Source: Solenopsis invicta
Lineage: Eukaryota > Arthropoda > Insecta > Hymenoptera > Formicidae
Direction: 5' to 3'
Length of the DNA: 64,000 bases
Assembly: GCF_016802725.1 (NCBI RefSeq)
Contig: NC_052666.1
Location: 29,540,997-29,604,996 of the forward strand
Position 1 is the first letter of the stretch. Each line of letters begins with the position of its first letter. Of the stretch, positions 1 to 12,992 are shown one piece after another. Position numbers and translations under genes: made by a program. A model generated the notes under the pieces. The model had not been told where the DNA came from, did no database searches, and saw only the letters and a program-made list of their open reading frames with translations.

Positions 1-12
1 GTCCCTGCTTAC

Positions 13-2985
13 CTTGTTCAACGCGCGCAGCATGTTGTCCGGCATGTGGTCCTGTATCATCACTGGGCTGATCAGTACCTCGTCGAAATCGCACGGACCG
101 GCCCACAATGCCTGGTACACTGGCTCGTGTTTGTTCAACACTTGTCTGGAATTCAACGTGAAAGAACGACTTTGAGCCCAATCGCGGATCCCCCAAACTT
201 TCATACGGGAGCATTATTTTTTTTATTTATTTTTATCTGTTATAAATTCTTTTTTTTTTATAGTTACTTCCCTTGATGAAGTAGAGAAGTTTTTTTATTC
301 TTTTACTTTTATTTGTAATATCTTATATTAGCTGCATAAATTAATATTTTATACATTTATGCTCGATATAAAAATTACATTTTGTTCAATTAGAATGTCG
401 GTAAGGTTTTAAGACATGCTATGTAAGTTACTTTTAGATATTTACATAAATTTCAAGGATAGTAAAAATGAAAGAATATATTATTCCTACGTTACGAAAC
501 GGCTATTTAATTAGTAGCAATAAATTTCTGAATTTTGTTGAAACATTCGCAATAGGAATTTTCGACAAAATATCTTCATTAGTCTTCGTTAAAATCTTTT
601 TCTATTCCACATTAGAATATGCATCATTATATCTCTTCAACTTTATTATATAATAATAAAGAAAATTTCGTTATGACAAAATGAGATATATATCATGCGT
701 ATACTAATTTGTTTCCTACAAAAGATCATTTACTATGTAAAAGCATGCAGCTCAATCCACGTAAGGACCGTAATTAAAGGACTAAAGTATTAAATTTTGA
801 TGAATCATGATGGATATACTAAAGCTATAAAAAATTATCAAACCACTTCCCTTGGCGTAATATTACCTGTATGGAATATACTAGTCATGCATATGCATTG
901 TAAATCCCGAGGAAGATGTATATAAATTCTCGGAAAAAAAAAAGAAAACGTTCCTTTTTCTTAATAATCACTTTACGTTGTAAATTAAATTGCATTATAA
1001 ATTTCTGAATCAATCCTTCCTTTAAATTTTAAGTTTATCGAAAATAAAGTGACAATATTGGTCCTGTAAAATTTATTGCAAAAAAAAAACAATACATAAT
1101 TCAAATTTTATTACACGAAAATCGCGTAATTTTAAAACTAGGCATGAGCGATGTGCGCGAAGAATATAAAATTTCGATATATGCCAGCTATACATTTTTC
1201 TCGAGATATTATAGATAGAAACCACCATTACGGAGAGAAATTCTGATATCGATAGCAAGAGGAAATATAATAACATCCTACGCAATAAATATGGAATGTA
1301 GGCCCAATAGAGAGACGCATGCGGGTATATATCTCCAAAATGCAACAACTCAGAGCAGTAGTCCTGAAAATGTACAAACTGATCTGATAGACATACCTCC
1401 AATGCGTCTCATACTTCTGCCTAAAAAGAAATACAGGCGCGATTAACTTTATATTTCTTCCGGGCTCGAGTACGATTGACGGGGTAAGATCGCGCGATAT
1501 AGAAGAAAGCAATCGATTTAGCGGATAATCATTTTTTAACACCAAGATAATTTTAAGCTTATGGAGAAATATATTCAACATTGAGATATTAAATAAAAAA
1601 ACTAAAAAACGATTGAAGTTAGAAACTCATTGTATATTAAATGATATTGCGACTTTTATGTATCTTTACTACTATATCGTAAACTAAAGTATTTAATTTT
1701 AAAAAAGCGTGACTCAAACGTCGGTGTCATTGAGTATCCAATCATTGGTACAATAAGTCTTACGAGTTTCAAAGAAGTAATCCTGTTTACGGAGATAAAT
1801 AAGAATCGGACTATTAGCTAGTACTCACTCGCCCTTGTTCGGATGATGTCGCACCACGTGTATGATCCGTCCTGGTGGAAACAGGGGCCTGTGTAGAGGT
1901 AGGGCGATGCTGGAATCGCTGGGTACGATGGTCTGAGCGCGTGCCCGGTCCTTGTCCCGCTGGTATTCGCTGATGCAACCACCGGCTTCCAGGTTGGCCG
2001 CCGACGTAGGTGTCGAGCCGCAGCCGCAACACATCACCGAGCACGCTATTGTCTTCCACTGGAATAATTCGCGGACACACCGACCGTTCAATTATCGATT
2101 CCAGACGTGACAAATGTTGGTACAACTTGAGAGTGTTTCTCTCTACCTTAGGATCGACGCTTCTCTTTATAGCGTTGATGAGGTCCGCCCTCAGACTTTC
2201 CATCTGTCGAAGTCCGATCCTCGGTACTACATCCTTGCCCACCACTACAGAAGTGATGAACTCCTGCGTGTACTGTTGGGCAGGCATGCTCAACAGTCCA
2301 CCGGGTGGCCCGAATGAGAAGCATATCAGGTCCGGGTAGTCTTGCTTCAATAGAATCGCGAGAATCGCCGCCGTGCCAGCGCCCAACGAGTGCCCCACCA
2401 AGGTCAATCCAAATTGGTGCGTGCCCCTCGAGGGATTCTGCAATAAAATTTGACAAAAATCCCAAAATACCAATCTAATTAGTTCTGGTATATAAAATCT
2501 CTCTAGAATCTCTAGAGGGAGTTCAAAATACAAAAACATTGAATACGATCGAATGTTTATGTCGAAAAATTGAATCTTAGAAATACAAAAAAGTACAATG
2601 GATAAATATATGAACGTCCTACATTGCGTTTCGATATAACTAATTCTTAACAAAGCTTCATATCATCGTGCAAGTTTTAATAGATTATTTTAATCAATTA
2701 AATACTCTGTCTTGTCTTCATTTATTCTGTACAAAGTTTTTATCACGATAAATCGCGATTTGAATATACGCGCGACTGAAAGGATTGTCCATGTTACATT
2801 TATATAACGTGAAAAATCGAAAACTATAACTAACCCGAAATGAAATACACTCAACGTTATATGTTAGCGAGTTAAATCCGCGATGAAAAGGTTACTGGCA
2901 CATTTCGCTGCAGGCAAAAGCGTGTAGATGACCTGGATGGTAATTTTTTTTGCAATGCATTTTTCGCATATATTCAGGAGAAATC

Positions 2986-3033
<48 letters not shown>

Positions 3034-6000
3034 TTTTATAGTATAAAAAGAAAAAAGCTATTAGGGACCGCAGCAAATGCAATAACTTTGTACTCTCTTA
3101 AATTAAATGTAATATATATACATCTTGTTGTATACATATGCAAAATTTAAGCTCATATTAACTATTCCGTTATCGGTTATCATACAAATAACGAACTAAA
3201 GTGATGCAATAACTAGTTCGGGGCTATCATCCATTTCGATAACGAGCGACGAGAAGCGACTCATTTGCACATAATAGCCTACCTTTGCACGAGCACGCGC
3301 GATAATGTCCTCCTCCTGTAGTTTCTTGCGTATATATTCGGCGGCCTGCACCATCCCCTTGTGACCGAACCAGTCCTCCCTCGGCGGCGACAAAGGCAAC
3401 ATCTCGCCTTCGGCGTTTAGGTCAGTCAGTACGTCCTTCATGCTTAAGGTCCCTCGTATACTGATCACAATCTATGTATTGTGTGTAATAGAAACGTGTG
3501 ATTGGAGCATACGAATGGAAAGGATAGAAAAAGAAATGATGAAAATTGCTAAATCGCTAATAACTTTGAAGAAAAATGTAAAAGTCGTAGAGACGATGAA
3601 ACAGTAAAAAAATAATATAATGAATCGACGTTAATATTGATACAAAAAGTCAAAAAATTCGTTAATTAATTCTTCTGCAATTGAGGAAAATAATGATTTC
3701 ATTATCTTCGACCACAATTAGCATCTTATAGTTGATTCTGTTGATCCGTCTTTATCGTGTCAAGTGTGCTTCATTGTAAATTAATCAGAGGTATCGATAG
3801 AAAGTAAACATCGTCTCTTTGTTTAAAGAAGCTAATGCAGCTCCGCAACGATTAACGAACGATACTCGAGATAAACCGCGTCGACAGCGACAAACCTTTC
3901 TCTTCGTATAATCGAGCGCGACGAAGAACGGTGTCTCGCCAACGTCAACGTGGAAGGTCGCATAGACGACTTCGATCTCCCCCAAGTCGAGCATTCTGCT
4001 CAGGGCGGCGTAATTGCACCGGCAGCAATTGTCCTCGACGATCGCCGTGTCCTCGTGACGAGTGCCGCACGGAAGGCAGCAGCAACATTGCAATCTGCGC
4101 GCGTAAAGGGGAAGATAAACAAGATAAAGCAGAGACAACGTCGCGGCCAATGAGTTTACGTGGATGAAGCGACATAGAGAGAGAAACAGGCGTGTCATAC
4201 TGTGTCGTATACGCGAAAATACTGACACATAGTGAGAAGTAAAGCGGAGAGCGCACAACACATTTTCTAAATTGATAATTTTTTCCGATTAAACAGATTT
4301 GCTCCATTTTATTCTGCAAAATTACCATTACGCTTCGCAGTTATTCATATTTCGATGTATTGACTATGATTGATACCGATTTAATATCCTTAAACTTCTC
4401 TTTTCGTACTCCCTTATATGCTTTTTTTCTCATGATACTTTTCTACGTCATATAATATATATGTTATTTTTCCATACATCAAAGTTTTCCTACATTACTT
4501 TTTGCTTGCGTCGCAGTAAACTCAAAGTTTGCAATATACTTAATAAGTTTTATCCCGTTACGATATGTGAAAAGAATAAACGAATTTATGATACTCAAAC
4601 CTATAAAGAATGGAATATATTTTTATAAAGATGATAATCAACAATATACACTGAAAGAGAAAGTTACTAAATTTTAATAAATATTTGTTTGAATAGTTGC
4701 AATGAAATATTTACTAAATGTAAACAAATATTTATTTAGTACAGTACAGGGTGTTCATTCAAAATTTGTACACCCATTCCATGAAAATTCCAGGATTTTC
4801 CAGGAATTTTTATCAAAATTCCAAGTTAAATTAGAAAATTTTTGAATGCAGCTTTAAAATAAATTTATTTTATTCCACACGCACTTTTTGACATACTTTA
4901 AATATGTAATCACAAAAGACACTTAAAATTTGAATATTAAATTAGAGAAAGTAATGAAAAGAAACAACATCAATTCAACTAATATCATACAAAAGCAAAA
5001 ATCGCGAAGAATGCGATATATATCGCCTTGTAACTTCAGAGTGTCCATTCAAAATTTGTACACCCATTCCATGAAAATTCCAGGATTTTTCAGGAATTTT
5101 TATCAAAATTCCAGGTAAGATTAAAGAATTTTTGAATACAGCTTTGAAATAAATTTATTTTATTCCACACGCACTTTTTAACATACTTTAAATATGTCAT
5201 ATATTTTATTCACAAAAAAGACACTTAAGACTTGAATATTAAATTAGAGAATGTACTAAAAGGAAACAATATCAACTAATGCCATACAATAATCTGTCTA
5301 CAATATGTATATTGATCTAGCTATCAGAAGTACAGAATTCGAAAAATAATAAAACATACTACGCTAATTTAGCATAGATAAGAAATATTATATTAATTGA
5401 ATAATTATATATTGAGAAACAAAAGAATTAATATTGAGTAATTAATTATACAAGTCTTTGGTAATAAAATAAGACTCAAGAGTCATAAAACTTTTTCGCA
5501 AAAACTTAAACATTCAGATGTAAAATTTGCAAACTACAAAAAATATTTAACACAAATCTCTTTCAAGAAAACATAGTTTGAAAACTATATAAACATAACT
5601 TATTTAAAATTGTAATAACAAACGTAATTTATATATTTAAAAAAAAGCTAAATAATATTTACATATAATTATTTATATATAATTTATATATAATTTCAGT
5701 GAACTAGATTTAATAAAATGTAAAAAATTATTTTGTCAGAAATATATAAATTTAAAATTTACAAGTAAAACTTCAAAAAATTCTAGAATTAATGATCAAA
5801 TAATTTTCAGGAAAATCCAGGATTCCAGGGGGTATAATCTGAAATCTATGACTTTTCAGGATTTTCCAGGTTTTTTCAGGTAATAGACACTCTGGTACAA
5901 AAACTACTAATTTAACTATAAATTTTTTTTTTAAACCTTTATGTACAGTAAGTAAATATTTTATCGCAACTATATTTAAACAAATATTTATTAAAATTTA

Positions 6001-9000
6001 ATGATTCTTTTCTCATTCTGTAAAAGTGTAATCCTTTAAAATTAAAAATCTTACTTGCCGATAATACTTCGCGCAAAACTGCTATACTTTATTATAGTTG
6101 AAGAATGAGTATTACACGATAATATGACGAACTTCAAAGCCTCAAAGTTACCTAGTGCATAACTGGCAGAGTTGGGTGGAGGGATCGACGAGAAACATGG
6201 GCCAACCGTAGGCGGCGAGGGCGAAGTGCATATAGTGAATAGCCAGCTGGAAATGGCCCAGATCGCCGTCTTCCGTCAGGGACAGGAACTTTGTGCGTGG
6301 AGTGACCGGCACTCCCGACAGGAACTCGTACGTATCGTTCTTGCGCTGCTTCACTATCAATTCGCGCTCGATCTTTTGAAATTTCCTGAGCAGCACCAGA
6401 CCTGCTACCACGTCCGATGGCACCACATCCAGGTCGCGGAAGAAATCGCTCAACAACCGGGCAATGTCGGCAAACGAGTTCTGCGAACAGTAACACATCG
6501 TTCTTCCTGTCAGAATAAAACTCGCATTTCGCGAGCAACATATAATTTCTCTTGAAAACTAAAATTTAATTTTTCTTTAGGAATATTCAATTTAACCTTA
6601 TTCAATTGCTTGCTCCGCTCTAATTCAATTTATTAAATAATCAATTTTCTCTATTTTATTTTAAAATTAAAATTAATAGATAACTTGTGTAAACTTGAAA
6701 ACGTATAATATTTAAAAAATCACACACGAAGTATCAGAAGATCCAGCTATGACCGAATAGTTCATCGGTTCTCCTTTTCTTCAAAAATATCTTTTTAATT
6801 TCGTTGAATTAAAAAATTTGAATATAATAAATAATAAAATATATTGTCATTATAATTTTAAGAAATGCATTTTTATAGATGCAGATTTCTTTTTACATCT
6901 ATTTCTGTATTAGTCGTGAAGGTTCATTCTTCCAGATATCTTCTCTATTAACTAAACTTTTCTTACTACTCACTCGATTGCGATCGGAATTACCCATGCA
7001 GCAGAACAACAATCTGCACCTATTGTCCCAGCTGTCTTGGTAGGCACGTATGACTTTTCTGCAACAAAAGATGTAAATTGCGTGTTTAGAACATTCGGAT
7101 ACTCTTCAAAGACGTTAATGTTAAATCTAGATGGCCATAAAGAAACCAAGCGGGAAGAAGTTTCGCCATGGCGAAACATAAAATGGATCAGCGTCGCGGT
7201 TATTACGATGAAAAAACCGCAACGCTGCTTGGATACATTTAGAAATGGAAACGCACTTTTTTCCAAGAGCCTTTTTCCGCAAAGTAATCTTACTCATTCG
7301 AGTTCTGTCCGCTTTCTTGAGTTTTATTCGCAATAAAGCTAGATTCAAGTCTACGTTTATCATTGAAGGCTATAAAGAGTGGAAGGTAAAATGAAAATGA
7401 GATCTCGAATCAATTTCCTCTGTCTCTCATCAGAAAAATACGTGAGAATATGTGGAATATTGCTCGATGTTTTATGCAATTCATAATTACGAGGAGCATA
7501 AAACTGCAAAGAGAATGAAGAAAATTCTCGCAGGGAAAACTGAGAAAGAAAAAAAAAACGCTATCCCCTACATTCACGCTGAAACGGACGCAATGCGCAA
7601 AATGTGAATAAGAAATTGCGAAATACTTTCGCGTATAAGAGGACTTACCGTTGTCGCCAATTTCGACTTCTACTGCCGCTGCGCTTATAATGCAATCTTG
7701 CCCCCCTCGATTCCGCCTCCCTCATGCTGCGCTGATACTTCTTCATCTTCACCCAGGACCTGCCAGCGGTATCGTACGTGCACCAAATGGTCACCGTCAT
7801 CAACGCCAGCAGGCACCAGTTCGATATCACCAAACCTATTTGGCGTGCACAATTCAAATCGATTTCGCGTTTTGCGACGTATTTTTTTAACAGTCGAAAA
7901 TTAAATTTTATATAAAATAGCAAACGCAATAATTTTGAGTAAAGCGTGAAGCACACACTGTTGCATAGCTGCATAATCATATGCATAAGAAAATTGATTG
8001 GTCCATTTCCTTATGCATATGAGGAATTACGTAATTTCGATAAAGTTGCATAATTTTTTTATATTTACAGGATTAATTGTGTAAATTCATTGAATTTTTT
8101 TACAGTGTAGGTATATTGTCGATACTTGGTGCAATGTACAGCTTTGCTTCGCGATTAATTTATGAATTTTTAATTACGCCACGGAAAAATGGGACTTTTG
8201 AATATGCAGAACTTACCTAGCATAACATCTTTAGCTTGGTCCACTGGACAGGTTTGATAATAACGCACTAGCCATGTAACACCTGCGCACAGCCATCCGA
8301 TCTCCACCAGCACTAAGACTAGAAACAAATCCCCGTAAAAAAAAACTCCCTACCATTTTAATCTCACCTTTTTTCCACCTCAATTCAGATCCAAGCGAAA
8401 TGGCGCTCTTAATTTAACCGGGGGAAATTTTTTAAATAAAAGTGAAAGAAGGGCTGAGCAAAGAGGCTGTCCCGAGAAATTTTAAAATATTATCTCTCGC
8501 TACTAAGCGCCTCTTTACGTTGTTTGAGCGAATGCTCTCTTACAATAAACGAGGAAGCACGCCTGTCACGCCGACACGTCGACATCGCGTTGGATAGAAA
8601 AGATTGAAGCTATCGACGACATTGCAACTTACAAAAGCTTTCTTCGATGCCGCGGAGCTCGCAATGGCGCGTATCGGCGTATGTCTTCCGAAGTAGAAAC
8701 GCACGATCGAGAGGATGGTAAGCGGATTTCCGCAGTGAAACAAACACAGTTGACCCAGTTGCGACAATAAACGTGACTGTCGATCTGAGATGCTTTCAAA
8801 TCACGTGGGATTAATAGATTCGACATATGTGATACGTTGTCACATCGAATTTTAATCCGACAGTAAAAAAAAATAAAAAAAAAACTAGTTATAACTCTTT
8901 AAAGCTTTAATCACAAGAGGTTTAAATTCAAGTTTGATACACGGCTTTATGAAACCTATCAAGTTTAAAGTACGCATACGTGCGATAAAACTTCAATTTT

Positions 9001-12000
9001 TTTTCTCCTTCTCTATGTACAATTTAATCTATTGCACATGCAGTATATTTCTTTATCTGATGTTTTCAATATAAGTTGCAACTTGTATCAAAGTTCTCCT
9101 CATCGGTCAATGGCCCTGAGTAAATTGGACAAATTTCTGTTCATTAGTACATCGACGGAGGTCTTCAACAAAGGTCGAGACCCGTATTAAAGATACCGAA
9201 TAAAGAAATCTACGGAGAATCAAGTTTTACATGTAAAGAACAAATAAAAAGAAACATTTTATCATCACATGTCTCAGGCATTATATCTTATATTTACGAG
9301 TTGTAACAAACAAGTCAATTTTAATTTTAATAAGTTTAAATTTGTCAGAGACAATATCATTAGGATTAAATGTGATGATAATATCTCTTTCGATTAAACG
9401 TATTCAAATAACCGCTAGACACGCGAAGGAATTAAAAATAAAACGCAATGGCTGGAAAATGAGAAAAAATAATTGGCCGATTAATTTGGCTCTTTAGAAT
9501 TCAATATCTCGCGTCACTTTATTTACGTCGGTCGACGTTAAATTATAATTGAATCGCGAATTCAATTCGCGCGGATTTCGCGCAATTTAACGATACTGCG
9601 ATGAAAAATAAATCACGAGAAGCAGGAAAGGCGCTTAAGTAAAAATGAGGACAGTGCGTATTAAAATATGTGCACAAGTCAAAACAACTCTCGTCTCGCA
9701 CAAAACGTGAAAAAAAAGAGAAAGAGAGAAAAAAAGAAAAAAAAATATTCGGATATAAAATTAGAGCTAAAATTAAAGAAATATTAGTAGCGAAAAATTG
9801 AAACGTGTTACACATTTACACATGATACGCGGCACGATAAGGGATGTTACACAACATGTAGCACGACAAATATTATGTTTGTCATCAAACCATTCCATCA
9901 ATATGTTTCATGTTGACAATCTCTCAATATTGATCCACAAAAATTTAATAATATTGCCGATAGGCAACATCGACATATCGAGAATAGATACCGATCACGA
10001 GCGATTATAAAAGATTTGCATTGCATGAAATATTATACGATCAAGTGCTTCTTTGCAACTTTGTTTTTCTCTTTTTACGAAATGGTTCTCTTGTTAAAGA
10101 AAAAAAAAAAAGGAACGATAAATCGAGACAAAGTACATAAAATAAAACAATAAAAAATTCATGCTCTCTGGAGTGAAATGCATCGTTTGCAAAACACGGC
10201 GCTACGAATTTTATTTCTTCTCGCCATTTCCACTTGCCATTCCGATCGAGATGTAGTAACATGGATTAACAGTGAGTACACGGTAAAGCTACTCACACAG
10301 TCGAATGTAAAGAATGTATTGCATCGGCGCTCTCGCCGTTGTGTCTAGGATGCTGCCCCTCGTCGCCAGGAAGCAGATGGAGAATTCCACCGCCATGCAG
10401 GCCACGAAAAGACCTTCATATCCGATCACGTAGTCCCACAGGAGAAGAATGCAGGTATCGCTACGATCCCACTCGAGAATTCCCAATAGAACGCCCAGCA
10501 CTGTCAACCTGTGAATTCATAAAGAAATCCCTTTAAAGCGCTGGAATTTGCGAAGTAAATGCACCTAAACAGCTAGTGCTCGGCGATAAATAAAAGCGCG
10601 ATTAAAAGGAAACGTTTCTTTCTCTGAAATTACGTGTTGATAGTGTTTAAACTGCAATCTTGAAAAAAAAACACACACACAGAGATGTATGCCTAATTTT
10701 TATATATTTCAAGACATCAATAATTTTGTGACGTCAACAAATCATTTTATTGTTAAAAAAGTTCAAATTATAAATTTAAAAAAAAGTAAAATTATATAAC
10801 TATCTAAATATACTTCCGGATGTTTGGAAAGAGATCTAATTGTTTGTGCAAAGACTTCCGATCGTTACGTAACCTTTGCTATTATACAGTCTATTATGTA
10901 ACGATGGTAAGATATCGAGCTCGTTGTTCGCACTAATAATCAGAATACGCTTTCGATTACATCATCGACGACTACAGATAGATAAATAGACAAAGTCGGT
11001 GCAACCTTTGGCAAATGGTCGACGATGCGAAAGTTTGCACAGATATTCGAACTTTGCTGAATCGCAGCTTTTTGTTGCAGCCAGAGCATAAATCATCTTT
11101 GCGGCACGTGCTAGAGGATGATAGAACTGTTCGGGACTTTCGATGGACCGTGCAATGAATGCAACCGCATGGAACTGCATCGAGAAGCTTTCAAGCGGTT
11201 TCATCAACCGGAAGCTCCATTTAGCAAACACTAGACAAATGATTTTCGACACGGTGTTTTCTGGTCGTTAGAAGGCCGTCAGAAAAACGCAAGGAAAATT
11301 AATTCCATGCTAAAAAAAAAAAAAATATTGGTATAAATATTCCGCAGATATTGGAAAAGTTGAATTTTATTTTAATTCATTTATATCGAGGAACTAGAAC
11401 TTGAAGTGTATTGATTATTCATAACTGCACGTTAAATTTTTGTATTGAATACATTAAAGCTATGACCATCTTTTTATTATTATCGGAAATTGAACAACGA
11501 TATATATTATACAATATACAATATATATTATTATACATATATAAAATCTGGATCATTAATAATAATTTAGAATTAAGCTTGAAAAACATCTGAATAATTA
11601 ACTCTTCGTAAACCACGTGGGAATTTTTAAAACTCACAAATTTTTCGACTTTGAATTATTCAGTCGATTTTGCCGGACAAATTTGGATAGGTGTAAAAAA
11701 CAATAAAAAACGCTTCAGGTCACCGAGAAACTTGACGCTTTTATGATAGCTGTCGTTTGACTAACGGTGGTGGAGAAATCACTCAATGTTCAGCTCAAGA
11801 GCACACACAACGTCATTTGAACAACCGTAGAACAAAAGCGTGATAAATAAAACTTAATTAAATAAAACTGGAAATCCAGCGTAAATAAAAGCTATGGAGC
11901 AGTAGAAACTGAGTTTGAATAAGAGTTATCATTTTTAAAAAATGTTTGTAAATTACGAAAGCACTGCTCCATACCTTTTATTTTTATCCCGAATTTTCGA

Positions 12001-12799
12001 CCGTATTTAATTAACGCATATTTAATTAAGCTCTATTTAATGCATCACGCTTTTATTCTACAGTTTTTAAAATGTAGAATGACGTAGTGTGTGCTTTTAA
12101 ACGTCAATGAGTACGTGATTCCCTCAGCCAAGATTTCTTTGCCAGATCCTACATAATTCTACAGTCACATTCTTAAATGTCGAGAGAGTACATCAGAATA
12201 TATCTTCAGACCTTTTCAGAGTTTAAAAACAAAACCGTCCTTCCGTTAATTAACCGGATAACCTAAATGGTGAAAATCAGAATGGTCTATGCGGAATTAC
12301 GTTAAATATGAAATAAAAAAATAAAAATTGAAAGAAAGAACTCTACATATGTACCCAGCGTGATTAATTCTGTCTATGGAGAAATTTTCCAAACTAAACA
12401 GTCGCTATTTTTCTACATACTCGCAGTTCATGATTAATGTAACGATTAGAGCTTATTGGTCCTTACATTGATCATAAACTGTAAATATGTAGAAAAGTAG
12501 CAACTTTTCAGTTTGGAAAATTTCTCCATGGACAGAATCAAACACGCTGGGTGTACATATTTATGATACTACAGTAAAATATTACTGAGATTATCAATAA
12601 CGTCGACCTCTAATTGTAAGTAAAAATCAATATAGACCTCTGTCGCAGACGAGATCTCGTCTATATCCTACTAATATTTTTTCTTCGAGATATCAAGAAT
12701 ACGTTTGCTCAGATAATGGCAGCCCTTTCAAACTGAACGATAGTGATACCGTACATGCATACAATATACATATACATATACATCTACATATACATACAT

Positions 12800-12836
<37 letters not shown>

Positions 12837-12950
12837 CATACATACATACATACATACATACATACATACATACATACATACATACATACATACATACATA
12901 CATACATACATACATACACACATACATACATACATACATACATACATACA

Positions 12951-12992
<42 letters not shown>

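Noticed and set aside
1814..2653. 279-codon ORF as a single DAGL exon
   Set aside because: The catalytic part and the GRIIHVV part are in different frames. An 88 bp intron at 2059-2146 with GT and TTCCAG ends restores DAGL similarity on both sides, so the end of this ORF is not protein.
7127..7363. 78-codon ORF between two DAGL exons
   Set aside because: No DAGL-like sequence. Only an 11 bp part is considered as a possible microexon.
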